A stretch of 64,000 nt of DNA from Pandoraea apista (GTDB taxonomy: Bacteria; Pseudomonadota; Gammaproteobacteria; Burkholderiales; Burkholderiaceae): contig NZ_CP013481.2 of NCBI RefSeq assembly GCF_001465595.2, positions 2,294,001 to 2,358,000 on the forward strand, in the 5' to 3' direction. Position 1 is the stretch's first letter, and each line of letters begins with the position of its first letter. The notes under the pieces were generated by a model. That model was not told where the DNA came from. It ran no database searches and worked only from the letters and a program-made list of their open reading frames with translations. Below are positions 39,391 to 48,513 of this stretch, in pieces. A program made the translations under genes and the position numbers.

Positions 39391-40236
39391 ATGCCCCAAT
39401 CGTCCCAATCTGCTGCTACTCCCACGTCAACGCTGTTCGATCAAGTGCGTTTCGTGCTCAACGAGACGAGCCACCCCGGCAACGTCGGGTCGGCGGCGCG
39501 CGCGATCAAGACGATGGGCTTCGGCCAGTTGGTGCTGGCGGCGCCGCGTGCGGGCGCGGATGTCCTGCGCGATCCGGAGGCCGTGGCGCTCGCGAGCGGT
39601 GCAGACGACGTGCTGGCAAACGCGCGTGTCGTGCCCGATCTTGATACGGCGTTGCAGGGCGTGAGCTGGGCAGTTGCGCTTTCGGCGCGCTCGCGCGAAT
39701 ACGGCCCGCCCAATGCCGAGCCGCGTGAGAGTGCGGCAATGGCCGTGCAGCACGCGGGGCAGGGCGAGGCGGTGGCGTTTGTGTTCGGCAGCGAGCGTAC
39801 GGGCCTGTCGAATGCCGATGTTGAGCGTTGCAACGCCCTCGTTCATATTCCGGCCAACCCGGTGTATAGCTCGCTCAATCTGTCGCAGGCGGTGCAGTTG
39901 ATCGCCTACGAGCTGCGGATGGCGTGTCTGATGCGCGAGCGTGGTGAGGCGCCTGTTTCCATCGCGGCCTCGGCTGCGCTGGCATCGCAACCGTCGGCGC
40001 TGGATACCCTGGATACCCAGGCCCACGAGGCGCTCGCGACACGTGACGACGTCGAAGGCATGCTCTTGCACCTGGAGCGCGCGCTTGTCGACCTCGATTT
40101 CCTTGATCCCGATAATCCGAAGAAGCTGATGACGCGTCTGCGCCGGCTGTTCGCGAAGAGTCATCTGGAGCGCGAGGAAGTCAACATTCTGCGCGGTATC
40201 GCGAAACACATTCTCGAGCGCAAGATTCGGCGGTGA
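39391..40236 (+). CDS. trmJ: tRNA (cytidine/uridine-2'-O-)-methyltransferase TrmJ (copy B)
   Basis: TrmJ is a SPOUT methyltransferase that methylates the ribose of position 32 in several tRNAs. The protein is 281 residues. The N-terminal substrate motif is VRFVLNETSHPGNVGSAARAIKTMG and the SAM-binding knot motifs are FVFGSERTGLSN, VHIPANP and YSSLNLSQAVQLIAYE. ATG 39391 (MPQSSQ) is chosen over an upstream in-frame start at 39325. It diverges from suhB and precedes cysE, in place of the iscR-isc genes that follow trmJ in gammaproteobacteria. Confidence 0.92.
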   Translation: MPQSSQSAATPTSTLFDQVRFVLNETSHPGNVGSAARAIKTMGFGQLVLAAPRAGADVLRDPEAVALASGADDVLANARVVPDLDTALQGVSWAVALSARSREYGPPNAEPRESAAMAVQHAGQGEAVAFVFGSERTGLSNADVERCNALVHIPANPVYSSLNLSQAVQLIAYELRMACLMRERGEAPVSIAASAALASQPSALDTLDTQAHEALATRDDVEGMLLHLERALVDLDFLDPDNPKKLMTRLRRLFAKSHLEREEVNILRGIAKHILERKIRR

Positions 40237-40345
40237 AGCCATGTGCTCTCGTGTCGTCCGCCCGCGTCGGTCGACACGCTTCCCGATAATTACGCAACGA
40301 TCCGCCCCAAGACGGCCGGACGCACACGACAGGATCGACAGGCTC

Positions 40346-41125
40346 ATGTTTACCCATCTTCGCGAAGACATTGCCGCCATTCGGCAAAAGGACCCCGCAG
40401 CCCGCAGCAACTGGGAAGTCTTCACCTGCTATCCCGGCTTGCATGCAGTGATGCTGCACCGTGTGGCGCACGGCTGCTGGACCGCCGGCTTCAAGTGGCT
40501 GGGCCGCTACGTTTCGCAATACGCCCGCTTTCTCACAGGCATTGAAATTCATCCCGGTGCCACGCTTGGCCGGCGTGTTTTCATCGATCATGGCATGGGC
40601 GTTGTCATCGGCGAGACGGCAGTGGTTGGCGACGATTGCACGATTTATCAGGGTGTCACGCTGGGCGGTACGTCGTTGTCGCGTGGCGCGAAGCGTCACC
40701 CGACGCTGGAGTCGGGCGTGATCGTCGGGGCCGGGGCCAAGGTGCTCGGCGGCTTCACGGTGGGCGAGGGCGCGAAGATCGGCTCGAACGCGGTCGTGGT
40801 GAAGGCCGTTCCGGCGGGGGGCACGGCGGTGGGTAATCCTGCACGGATCATCCGTCCCGATACACCGCGCGACGGGGGCGACGCCAAGCCGCAGGGCGAT
40901 ACACGCAAGCCGGAATTCTCCGCCTATGGCATCACGCCCAACGCCGACGATCCCGTCTCGCTCGCCATCCACGGACTGATTGAAAACGCCACCGACCAGT
41001 CGCACAAGATCGACGTGATGGTGGCGGCGCTCAACCAGCTTGGCGCCCATCTCGAGGCGCTCGGTGCAAGCAAGATCGACACCGCCGAATTGCGCAAGCT
41101 AGGCAAGGAAATTCAGGATATGTGA
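40346..41125 (+). CDS. cysE: Serine O-acetyltransferase (copy B)
   Basis: CysE makes O-acetylserine from serine and acetyl-CoA, the acceptor for sulfide in cysteine synthesis. The protein is 259 residues with the left-handed beta-helix of hexapeptide repeats (GIEIHPGATLGRRVFIDHGMGVVIGETAVVG). The catalytic histidine is in FIDHGMG. The C-terminal about 70 residues are an extra helical tail, also seen in Burkholderia. ATG 40346 (MFTHLREDIAAI) is the family start; a gataat -10-like element lies at 40285-40290. Confidence 0.93.
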   Translation: MFTHLREDIAAIRQKDPAARSNWEVFTCYPGLHAVMLHRVAHGCWTAGFKWLGRYVSQYARFLTGIEIHPGATLGRRVFIDHGMGVVIGETAVVGDDCTIYQGVTLGGTSLSRGAKRHPTLESGVIVGAGAKVLGGFTVGEGAKIGSNAVVVKAVPAGGTAVGNPARIIRPDTPRDGGDAKPQGDTRKPEFSAYGITPNADDPVSLAIHGLIENATDQSHKIDVMVAALNQLGAHLEALGASKIDTAELRKLGKEIQDM

Positions 41126-41165
41126 CGCGCGACTTGGCGGCGTCGGCATCGTCCGAAACAAAACG

Positions 41166-41196
41166 AAAACGGCCCGTCGTCAGCGCGGGCCGTTTT
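41166..41196. terminator. Bidirectional terminator between cysE and lpxH (copy B)
   Basis: An 11-bp stem (41166-41176 with 41186-41196) with a 9-base loop has AAAA on one arm and TTTT on the other, serving both convergent genes. Confidence 0.9.
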
Positions 41197-41216
41197 GCGT
41201 CCGGAGGCTATCGGAC

Positions 41217-42080
41217 TCAGGTGCCTTGTGTAACGGACGGCGCGAGATCGATGGCGCGCAGACCGTGCGCGTCCCATTGCAGATACCCGCCGCGCGGGGG
41301 ATCGACGTCGAACTCCCAGTCGGGCAGTACCCAACGCACGCGACGCCCATCGGCATGTCTTGCCGGGCGATGCGTGTGCCCATGTACGAGAGTGCGCTCA
41401 CCGGCGGCGTCCAGCAGGGCGGCAACGGCGTTCGCGTTGGCATCGGCATAAACCCGGCGATGCGCGCCCTTGGCAGCGCTGATTCGACGAACGCGGTTGG
41501 CGATGGCCATGCGTAATCGCAGCGGAAGTGCCAGGAAAAACGCCTTGCCGGGCGGCGAATGGGCGACGCGGCGAAAGCGCTGATAGCTGACGTCTTCGGT
41601 ACATAACTGGTCGCCGTGACTGAGCACCAGTGCTTGCCCGAGAAACGAGAAAACGCATGGGTCGTTGAGCATGACGGCACCTGCCGCGCGCGCGAAGCGT
41701 TCGCCGAGCAGGAAGTCGCGATTGCCGCGCATCACGGCGATGGGCACGCCGCTCACCGACAGTTCGGCCATGGCCGCCGTCATGCGCCGGGCAAATGCGC
41801 CGAGGGGCTCGGTGGTGGCAGCGGTGGGCGAGTCGGCGTCGGTATTCGCACTGGCCGGCGCATCGACATCGAGCATGTCGTCGCCAATCCAGTATTCGAA
41901 CAGGTCGCCAAGGATGAACAGGATGGACGCCTCACGCGCGGGGCCGCGCAGGAAGTCCTCGAAGACTTGCACCGTACGCGGCAGCGCCGGCGACAGGTGA
42001 AGATCGGAAATGAAAAGCGCGGGCCCGTCGCCCCGTGGTGTCACAGGGCATTGCGGGCACCGCGCAGTCGATACCGGCAT
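41217..42080 (-). CDS. lpxH: UDP-2,3-diacylglucosamine hydrolase (copy B)
   Basis: LpxH removes UMP from UDP-2,3-diacylglucosamine to give lipid X in lipid A synthesis, at the inner face of the inner membrane. The protein is 287 residues, a calcineurin-type metallophosphoesterase. Metal ligands are visible as DLH (26-28), GDLFEYW (D59), GNRD (N120) and HGHTH (233-237). About 20 Ala/Asp/Thr residues are inserted after residue 70, making it longer than E. coli LpxH (240). It is last in a minus-strand group TPR-ppiA-ppiB-lpxH. Confidence 0.93.
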   Translation of the reverse strand: MPVSTARCPQCPVTPRGDGPALFISDLHLSPALPRTVQVFEDFLRGPAREASILFILGDLFEYWIGDDMLDVDAPASANTDADSPTAATTEPLGAFARRMTAAMAELSVSGVPIAVMRGNRDFLLGERFARAAGAVMLNDPCVFSFLGQALVLSHGDQLCTEDVSYQRFRRVAHSPPGKAFFLALPLRLRMAIANRVRRISAAKGAHRRVYADANANAVAALLDAAGERTLVHGHTHRPARHADGRRVRWVLPDWEFDVDPPRGGYLQWDAHGLRAIDLAPSVTQGT

Positions 42081-42108
42081 CGAATATCGCAGTGGACGGT
42101 GACGGCGC

Positions 42109-42603
42109 TTACGCGACGATCACGGCCTTTTCGATGATGACGTCGTCGACCGGCACGTCCTGGTGGAAGCCCTTCGAGCCGGTCTTCACGCCCTTGATCT
42201 GGTCGACGATTTCCTGGCCTTCGACGACCTTGCCGAACACGGCGTAGCCCCAGCCTTGCTGCGTCGGTGCGCTGTGGTTCAGGAAATCGTTGTCGCTCAC
42301 GTTGATAAAGAACTGTGCCGTGGCCGAGTGCGGATCGTTCGTGCGCGCCATGGCCAGGGTGTACTTGTTGTTCTTCAGGCCGTTGTTGGCCTCGTTCTCG
42401 ATCGGTGCTTCGGTCGGCTTTTGCTTCATGCCGGGTTCAAAGCCGCCGCCCTGAATCATGAAGCCGTTGATGACGCGGTGGAAAACGGTGTTGTCGTAGA
42501 AGCCGTTCTTGACGTAATTCAGGAAGTTCTCGACCGTCTTCGGTGCCTTGTCTGCGTCGAGTTCGATACGAATGACGCCGTGATTGGTGTGCAGTTCAAC
42601 CAT
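42109..42603 (-). CDS. ppiB: Cytoplasmic peptidyl-prolyl cis-trans isomerase B (cyclophilin) (copy B)
   Basis: PpiB accelerates proline isomerisation during folding in the cytosol. The protein is 164 residues, the PpiB length, with no signal peptide. Cyclophilin blocks [18 protein letters not shown] and [17 protein letters not shown] are intact. It lies 28 bases upstream of lpxH and 44 bases downstream of its periplasmic paralogue ppiA, probably an old tandem duplication. Confidence 0.95.
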   Translation of the reverse strand: MVELHTNHGVIRIELDADKAPKTVENFLNYVKNGFYDNTVFHRVINGFMIQGGGFEPGMKQKPTEAPIENEANNGLKNNKYTLAMARTNDPHSATAQFFINVSDNDFLNHSAPTQQGWGYAVFGKVVEGQEIVDQIKGVKTGSKGFHQDVPVDDVIIEKAVIVA

Positions 42604-42647
42604 GATGCTTTCCTTCTGATGAAAGGGTTCCGATGGGCCGGAGGATT

Positions 42648-43244
42648 TCAGCGCTTGACGACGCTGGCCGATTCGATCACGACCGGCGTGACCGGTACGT
42701 CCTGGTACATGCCCTTGCGGGTCGTGGCAACGCCCTTGATCTTCTCGACCGTATCCATGCCGGACACCACCTTACCGAATACCGTGTAGCCGTAGCCGTC
42801 CGGGCTGGGGTAATCCAGTGACGCATTATCCTTCACATTGATGAAGAATTGCGCGGTCGCGGAGTTCGGGTTCGATGTCCGTGCCATGGCAATGGCGCCC
42901 GTCACGTTCTTCAGACCGTTTTGCGATTCGCTGGGAATCGGTGCGCGCGTGGTCTTTTCGTTCATCTCGGGCGTGAAACCGCCGCCCTGAATCATGAAAT
43001 TGCCAATGACACGGTGGAAGATCGTGCCGTTGTAAAAGCCACTATTGACGTATTGCAGAAAGTTCTCGACCGTCTTCGGGGCGGCCTTCGGGTTGAGTTC
43101 GACCACGAAGTTGCCGGCCGACGTCTTGAACTGCACCTGCGGCTGGATGGTCTGTGCGAGCGCGGACAGGCTCGTGCCCGACAGGGCGGCCGCAGCGATC
43201 ACGCTGCCGAGCAGCGCACGACGCAGGCGATTCGGAAAGGACAT
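42648..43244 (-). CDS. ppiA: Periplasmic peptidyl-prolyl cis-trans isomerase A (cyclophilin) (copy B)
   Basis: PpiA is the exported cyclophilin. The protein is 198 residues from ATG 43244, with a Sec signal peptide ([23 protein letters not shown] to about residue 31, cut near ALAQ), then [19 protein letters not shown] and [17 protein letters not shown]. The longer frame from 43334 would bury the signal peptide and is rejected. It lies between the TPR gene and ppiB on the same strand. Confidence 0.94.
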   Translation of the reverse strand: MSFPNRLRRALLGSVIAAAALSGTSLSALAQTIQPQVQFKTSAGNFVVELNPKAAPKTVENFLQYVNSGFYNGTIFHRVIGNFMIQGGGFTPEMNEKTTRAPIPSESQNGLKNVTGAIAMARTSNPNSATAQFFINVKDNASLDYPSPDGYGYTVFGKVVSGMDTVEKIKGVATTRKGMYQDVPVTPVVIESASVVKR

Positions 43245-43296
43245 GCGTGTCTCCGTATGCAATGGGAATTCGGTGCTAAGGAAGGCGCTAAGCGTC

Positions 43297-44025
43297 TTAG
43301 TTACCTGACTTGCCGACATTCTTGAGCGACGCATCGTCGCTGGCCTTGGCCGGCGACGGCGTCTGGCTCACGGGCGCGGCGCGTTGCGGGGCAAGCATGT
43401 TCGACAGGATTTTCTCGCGGTTCGACACGCGTGCCGTCGGCGAGAGCTTGAGTGCTTTCTGATACGCCTGTTGGGCCAGCTTGGCGTACACGTCGCCAAG
43501 GTTCGAGTAGGCGACGGCGAAACTCGGATTGTTGCGAATCGCATTCTCGAGCGCGGCGCGTGCCTTGTCGTACTCTCCGGCCTGCGCGTACAGCGCCGCG
43601 AGGTTGTTGTACGGCTCGGGCAGTTCCGGGAAGTCTTGCGTGAGCGCGGTGAAGGCGTCGATGGCTTCCGCATTACGGCCCATTTCCATGAGCACGCGTC
43701 CGCGTGTGAAGCGCACCTGCGCGTCGCGCGGATATTGCTTGAGATGGGCGTCGATCTTCGTCAGCGCGTCGCTGAACTTGCCGGCCTCGACCAGTTTGTT
43801 GATGGCCGATTCGCTGGCTTGCTGAGGCGTTTGCAACTGGGCGGGCGGCGGCGGATCGATAATGGCCTGTGCACCGGCGGGCAGCGCAAACAACGTGCCC
43901 GCGAGGCCAAGGGTGGCGCCCGCGAGCGCCAGCGCACGGGCGCTGCGTGTGGCAGCGGCGACCGGGCGAAGTCGGGAGACAAGGCGCGTTGCGGGGGACA
44001 AAAGTGACCGGCTTCGTTGCGTCAT
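43297..44025 (-). CDS. Exported TPR-repeat protein (copy B)
   Basis: The protein is 242 residues from ATG 44025. A basic N-terminus and hydrophobic stretch (about 30-53, ending LPAGAQA) look like a signal peptide. Three to four tetratricopeptide repeats follow, for example AGKFSDALTKIDAHLKQYP and PEPYNNLAALYAQAGEYDKA. Similar genes sit beside cyclophilin genes in Burkholderia. The partner and function are unknown; a role in envelope protein assembly is only a guess from the neighbours. It diverges from cysS. Confidence 0.85.
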   Translation of the reverse strand: MTQRSRSLLSPATRLVSRLRPVAAATRSARALALAGATLGLAGTLFALPAGAQAIIDPPPPAQLQTPQQASESAINKLVEAGKFSDALTKIDAHLKQYPRDAQVRFTRGRVLMEMGRNAEAIDAFTALTQDFPELPEPYNNLAALYAQAGEYDKARAALENAIRNNPSFAVAYSNLGDVYAKLAQQAYQKALKLSPTARVSNREKILSNMLAPQRAAPVSQTPSPAKASDDASLKNVGKSGN

Positions 44026-44062
44026 AGTGGGTGCTTGGGATACCTGAGAGGTGCGCAAGAGA

Positions 44063-44071
44063 TGCTATACT
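44063..44071 (+). promoter_or_regulatory. Extended -10 promoter of cysS (copy B)
   Basis: TG-c-TATACT (44063-44071) is an extended -10 that would start a leader of about 195 bases before cysS. The 246-base gap between the TPR gene and cysS contains no coding frame I trust. It includes a T-run (gttttttc near 44149) after an imperfect stem. Confidence 0.55.
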
Positions 44072-44271
44072 CGGCCGCATTCTAACAAAACACCTGCGCC
44101 CGGCCCGCGCCATTTCTCGTAGTGGCGGTGGATGCGGTTCGCAGGTTCGTTTTTTCTACCGCACGGCGCGCAGCCCGCCTCGCGATGTTGCTCTCGTCAC
44201 AAAGTCCGTGACGTCCTTGAGAACATCGTCGCAGCGTCCGGCGCTGTTGCCGCCCGGTCAAGCGCTTATCT

Positions 44272-45675
44272 ATGGATTCACTCCGTGTCTACAACTCGCT
44301 AGCGCGAGACAAACAGCCGTTCGTACCCCTCGTTCCCGGCGAAGTCCGCATGTATGTCTGCGGTATGACGGTGTATGACTACTGTCACATCGGGCATGCG
44401 CGCGTGATGGTGGTTTTCGACATGGTGCAGCGTTGGCTGCGTACGCTTGGGTACCAGGTGACCTACGTGCGCAACATTACCGATATCGACGACAAGATCA
44501 TCAAGCGCGCCGTCGAGAACGGCGAGACGATGCGCGAGCTGACGACGCGTTTCATCGCGGCAATGCACGAGGATGCCGACGCACTCGGCGTGCAGCGCCC
44601 CGATCACGAGCCGCGCGCGACCGACTTCATTCCGCAGATGGTCGACATGATCGGCACGTTGCAACGCAACGGTTACGCCTATCAGGCAGACGACGGCGAC
44701 GTGAACTACGCTGTGCGCAAGTTCTCCGGTTACGGCCAGCTCTCGGGCAAGTCCATCGAGGATTTGCGCGCCGGCGAGCGCGTTGCCGCCAATACCGCGA
44801 AGCAGGACCCGCTCGATTTCGTGTTGTGGAAGCGCGCCAAAGAGACCGAGCCTGAGGAATCGAAGTGGGCCTCGCCCTGGGGCGCAGGCCGTCCGGGCTG
44901 GCATATCGAGTGCTCGGCGATGAGCTGCCAGTTGCTCGGGAATCACTTCGATATTCACGGCGGCGGGGCCGACCTGCAATTTCCTCATCACGAGAACGAG
45001 ATTGCGCAAAGCGAAGGCGCCACGGGCGAGACGTTCGTGAATTACTGGATGCACAACGGCTTCGTGCGCGTGGACAACGAGAAGATGTCCAAGTCGCTCG
45101 GCAACTTCTTCACGATTCGTGAAGTGCTGGCGAAGTTCGATGCGGAAGTTGTGCGCTTTTTCATTTTGCGTGCCCAATACCGCAGCCCGCTCAACTACAG
45201 CGATGCGCATCTGGATGACGCGCGCGGCGGTCTCACACGCCTGTACACGGCGCTCAAGGACGCGGTGGGCGATGGTGCGCCGCTCGACTGGAACGAACCG
45301 TACGCGCAGCGCTTTGCTGCCGCAATGAACGACGACTTCAATACGCCGGTGGCGATTGCCGTGTTGTTCGAACTCGCCGGTGAGATCAACAAGCAGCGCG
45401 ATCCGGTGCTCGTGCGCCAGTTGCAGGGGCTTGCCGGGACGCTTGGCTTGCTCGGGCGCGATCCGCAATCGTTCCTGCAAGGGGCGATGGGGGGCGACGA
45501 GGGGGGCGATAGCGACGCATTGCGTATCTCTGTCGAAGCGCGCATCGAGGCGCGTGCCCAAGCCAAGCGCGAACGCAATTTCGCCGAGGCCGATCGCATT
45601 CGTGCCGAACTGTTGGCCGAAGGTATCGTGCTGGAAGACCGTCCCGGAGGCGCCACCGAATGGCGTCGTGCCTGA
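44272..45675 (+). CDS. cysS: Cysteinyl-tRNA synthetase (copy B, complete)
   Basis: CysS charges tRNA-Cys. The protein is 467 residues, class I. The zinc-binding cysteine C30 is in [17 protein letters not shown], the HIGH motif is at 39-42 and KMSKSLGNF lies in the middle; further zinc ligands are in [10 protein letters not shown] and HHENE. ATG 44272 is the family start ([10 protein letters not shown]). A glycosylase gene follows after 24 bases, so the two are likely co-transcribed. Confidence 0.96.
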   Translation: MDSLRVYNSLARDKQPFVPLVPGEVRMYVCGMTVYDYCHIGHARVMVVFDMVQRWLRTLGYQVTYVRNITDIDDKIIKRAVENGETMRELTTRFIAAMHEDADALGVQRPDHEPRATDFIPQMVDMIGTLQRNGYAYQADDGDVNYAVRKFSGYGQLSGKSIEDLRAGERVAANTAKQDPLDFVLWKRAKETEPEESKWASPWGAGRPGWHIECSAMSCQLLGNHFDIHGGGADLQFPHHENEIAQSEGATGETFVNYWMHNGFVRVDNEKMSKSLGNFFTIREVLAKFDAEVVRFFILRAQYRSPLNYSDAHLDDARGGLTRLYTALKDAVGDGAPLDWNEPYAQRFAAAMNDDFNTPVAIAVLFELAGEINKQRDPVLVRQLQGLAGTLGLLGRDPQSFLQGAMGGDEGGDSDALRISVEARIEARAQAKRERNFAEADRIRAELLAEGIVLEDRPGGATEWRRA

Positions 45676-45699
45676 GCGCGGCGCATCGAGGCAAATCTC

Positions 45700-46836
45700 A
45701 TGGTGACTCGTAAATCCGCGGCCGCTAAGGTTGCGACCCAATCCGCTGCGGCGAAGACGGTGCAGAAGGCGGCGAAACCCGCCAAATCGGCGACGCCGGC
45801 AGGCGAAGGGGCTCGCCGGGCGCCGGTCAAGGCGACCGGCGCCAGGACGACTGCCGTCAAGGCCGGTGGCAAGACCGGCGCCGCCAAGACGGCGGAAAAA
45901 ACGGTGAAGGCCGGGGCCGCTCGCAAGGTCGCGCCGACAGCGGCGTCGAAGGTGGCGCAAAAGGCTGCGCAGAAAGCGGCGCCGAAGACCGGGGCGAAGG
46001 TCGCGCGCAAGGCGCCGGCGAAGGCGAAGGCCGCTTCGCCCTCCACGTCCTCCACGACCGCCAAGTCGGCGACCTCGGCCGCTGCGACCTCGCGTCGCCT
46101 CATCGCCAAGCGCGACGGCGAGACGCGTATCGTCACGCCGGAGATCGAGCGCATCGATCACGAGATCGTCGAGCAGGTCGTGACCGGTGTTGTGCCGTTG
46201 CCGGTGGCGGCGGGGGCAACGCGCCCCGGCTTCTGGGACCAGGCCTGTGCCGATCTGATGAAGCGCGATCGTATTCTCAAGAAGCTGATTCCGCAGTTCG
46301 GCCCGGCACATCTGACCGGCCGCGGCGAACCGTTCGTCACGCTCGCGCGATCGATCGTTGGTCAGCAAATCTCCGTGAAAGCGGCGCAGGCCGTGTGGGA
46401 CCGGGTGGTCGCCATCTGTCCGAAGCTCACGCCGGCACAGTTCATCAAGGCCGGGCATGACGCGCTCGCCGGTTGCGGGCTCTCGCGCCGCAAGGCCGAG
46501 TACATTCTCGATCTGGCTACGCACTTCAAATCGGGGGCGCTCCACGTCGACGCCTGGGCAAGCATGGACGACGAGGCCGTTATCGCCGAGTTGACCGGCA
46601 TTCGCGGCATCGGTCGCTGGACGGCCGAAATGTTCCTGATGTTCAACCTGATGCGCCCCGACGTACTGCCGCTCGACGACGTCGGGCTGATCAACGCCAT
46701 CAGCGTCAACTATTTCAGCGGCGAGCCCGTCACGCGCAGTGAAGCGCGGGAAGTGGCCGCCAATTGGGAGCCCTGGCGCTCCGTCGCCACCTGGTACATG
46801 TGGCGCAGTCTCGAACCGGTGCCGGTGGAATACTGA
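45700..46836 (+). CDS. alkA: DNA-3-methyladenine glycosylase II (AlkA type) with histone-like N-terminal tail
   Basis: Glycosylases of this HhH-GPD group remove alkylated bases from DNA. The catalytic part fills about residues 150-378: IVGQQISVKAAQAVWDRV, the helix-hairpin-helix LTGIRGIGRWTAEMFLMF and the catalytic aspartate in LPLDDVGLINAI. The first 130 or so residues are an Ala/Lys/Pro/Thr tail resembling histone H1-like proteins (KAAPKTGAKV, ARKAPAKAKA), probably for non-specific DNA binding. E. coli AlkA is 282 residues, so this protein (378) is tail plus core. It lies between cysS and accA. Confidence 0.88.
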   Translation: MVTRKSAAAKVATQSAAAKTVQKAAKPAKSATPAGEGARRAPVKATGARTTAVKAGGKTGAAKTAEKTVKAGAARKVAPTAASKVAQKAAQKAAPKTGAKVARKAPAKAKAASPSTSSTTAKSATSAAATSRRLIAKRDGETRIVTPEIERIDHEIVEQVVTGVVPLPVAAGATRPGFWDQACADLMKRDRILKKLIPQFGPAHLTGRGEPFVTLARSIVGQQISVKAAQAVWDRVVAICPKLTPAQFIKAGHDALAGCGLSRRKAEYILDLATHFKSGALHVDAWASMDDEAVIAELTGIRGIGRWTAEMFLMFNLMRPDVLPLDDVGLINAISVNYFSGEPVTRSEAREVAANWEPWRSVATWYMWRSLEPVPVEY

Positions 46837-46957
46837 TTGTTCCGCCGAGGACGTATAATCCGCGTCCAATCCGTCTCATCCAGTAATTATTGACGGCTAT
46901 TGCGGGTCGGGTGGCAATGAAAGTTGTCTATCTCGACCGGGTAGACGTTGCCGGCGG

Positions 46958-46963
46958 TACAAT
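46958..46963 (+). promoter_or_regulatory. Candidate -10 of accA
   Basis: TACAAT lies 28 bases before the accA ATG. Two other candidates are in the 154-base gap: TATAAT at 46854-46859 and TTGACG at 46890-46895 with a poor partner. None has a convincing pair of hexamers. Confidence 0.3.
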
Positions 46964-46990
46964 ACGCTGCCGCATTTCCGGGGAAACCGG

Positions 46991-47959
46991 ATGAAGAACA
47001 CCTTTTTGGATTTTGAACAGCCGATCGCCGAACTCGAAGCGAAGATTGAAGAGCTGCGCTTCGTGCAGGACGATTCAGCCGTCGACATTTCCGAAGAGAT
47101 CGAGCGCCTCTCGAAGAAGAGCCAGCAGCTCACCAAGGACATCTACACGAACCTGTCTCCTTGGCAGGTTTCGCAAATTTCGCGTCATCCGCAGCGTCCC
47201 TACACGCTCGACTATGTTCGCGACATCTTTACCGACTTCCACGAGTTGCACGGCGATCGCAACTTCTCGGACGATCACGCCATCGTGGGTGGCATGGCCC
47301 GTTTCAATGGTCAGGCCTGCATGGTGATTGGTCACCAGAAGGGTCGCGACACGAAGGAACGCGCGCTGCGCAACTTCGGCATGCCGCGCCCCGAGGGGTA
47401 TCGCAAGGCCATGCGCCTGATGAAGCTTGCCGAGAAATTCGGTTTGCCCGTCTTCACGTTCGTCGACACGCCAGGCGCGTATCCGGGGATCGACGCCGAA
47501 GAGCGTGGTCAGTCGGAAGCCATCGGTCACAACCTGTACGTGATGGCCGAACTCAAGACGCCGATTATCACCACGATCATCGGTGAAGGCGGTTCGGGCG
47601 GTGCGCTGGCGGTTGCCGTGGCCGATACGGTCATGATGCTGCAGTTCTCGACGTACTCGGTGATTTCGCCGGAAGGCTGCGCGTCGATTCTGTGGAAGAG
47701 TGCCGCGAAGGCGCCCGAAGCTGCCGAAGCGCTCGGTCTGACGGCGCATCGCCTGAAGGCGCTGGGCTTGATCGACAAGATCGTCAACGAGCCGTTGGGC
47801 GGTGCGCATCGCGACCCGCTCGGCATGGCCGGCATGCTCAAGCGTGCGCTGGCCGACTCGCTGCGCCAGTTCCAGGGCATCAGCCACAAGGAGCTGCTCG
47901 AACGCCGCTTCGAGCGCCTGATGAGCTATGGCAAATTCAAGGAAGCCGGCGCGAAGTAA
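46991..47959 (+). CDS. accA: Acetyl-CoA carboxylase carboxyltransferase subunit alpha
   Basis: AccA pairs with AccD (9949) to carboxylate acetyl-CoA. The protein is 322 residues, standard length. The N-terminal coiled region ([22 protein letters not shown]) and the carboxyltransferase blocks [31 protein letters not shown] and [10 protein letters not shown] are intact. It is seen once because the window ends before copy C reaches it. tilS follows, the conserved accA-tilS pair. Confidence 0.97.
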   Translation: MKNTFLDFEQPIAELEAKIEELRFVQDDSAVDISEEIERLSKKSQQLTKDIYTNLSPWQVSQISRHPQRPYTLDYVRDIFTDFHELHGDRNFSDDHAIVGGMARFNGQACMVIGHQKGRDTKERALRNFGMPRPEGYRKAMRLMKLAEKFGLPVFTFVDTPGAYPGIDAEERGQSEAIGHNLYVMAELKTPIITTIIGEGGSGGALAVAVADTVMMLQFSTYSVISPEGCASILWKSAAKAPEAAEALGLTAHRLKALGLIDKIVNEPLGGAHRDPLGMAGMLKRALADSLRQFQGISHKELLERRFERLMSYGKFKEAGAK

Positions 47960-47972
47960 TGCGTCCGTTATC

Positions 47973-48000
47973 GCGTCATCGCCCGTTGTGGCGATGACGC
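47973..48000 (+). promoter_or_regulatory. 11-bp hairpin between accA and tilS covering a tilS start codon
   Basis: A perfect 11-bp stem (47973-47983 with 47990-48000) has a 6-base loop. The first candidate tilS ATG (47994-47996) lies inside the 3' arm. There is no T-run. It could stop accA transcripts or hide the tilS start. Confidence 0.5.
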
Positions 48001-48477
48001 CGAATCCGATGCCTCATCACGATTCTTCTGCTGCCGCGCTCGCATCTGCCCGATGCGACGCGGCAGTTGCACATGTGGACGTCGCTTTGCGTCTGGCGCT
48101 GGCGGCGCACGTCACAGACGTCGGCCCCGGCAATGCATCGGCACTGGCTCCCTTTGCCCTCGCACTGAGCGGCGGGCTCGATTCGATGGTGCTGCTCGAT
48201 GCGCTGGCGCACTGGGTTCAGACGCGTCGCGAAGCGGGTGAGCCGGTCGCGCAGCCGTTGGCCATCCACATTCATCACGGATTGTCCGAACGCGCTGACG
48301 AGTGGCTTGTCGTATGCGAGCGCGAGGCCCGTTTGCGTGGCTTCGTCTTCGAAGCGCAGCGAGTGAATGTGCCGCGCGACGCGCGTCAGGGTGTCGAGGG
48401 CGCGGCACGCGCCGCACGCTACGAAGCGCTCGCCGCAATGTGCAGCGCGCATGGCGTGAGATGGCTGCTGACCGCGC
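47994..48477 (+). pseudogene. tilS: tRNA(Ile)-lysidine synthase, 5' part, cut by the copy B/C join
   Basis: TilS makes lysidine at C34 of tRNA-Ile2, changing its codon reading. About 161 codons remain of an expected 430-480. The PP-loop is SGGLDSMVLL (SGGLDS at residues 59-64), followed by IHIHHGLSERADEW. The reading breaks at LLTA, where the family continues with a HH.DD motif, and the frame ends three codons into foreign sequence at 48488. TilS is normally essential, so the real gene should be complete elsewhere. The start may be 47994 or 48009. Confidence 0.9.
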
Positions 48478-48513
48478 CTTGCGCTTGAATTCGAACGCCA
48501 ACGCGGGCTCGCC

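Larger units (their letters stand above)
29418..48477. repeat. Copy B of the triplicated locus
   Basis: Bases 29418-36988 correspond to 21841-29420 of copy A, and 29418-44542 correspond to 48867-64000 of copy C. It lacks the first 389 bases of the unit. Ten deletions and two insertions (net -9 bases) fall between 30148 and 33329; outside that stretch I saw no difference. 44543-48477 is seen only here because the window ends before copy C reaches it. It starts inside eptA and ends inside tilS. Confidence 0.95.
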
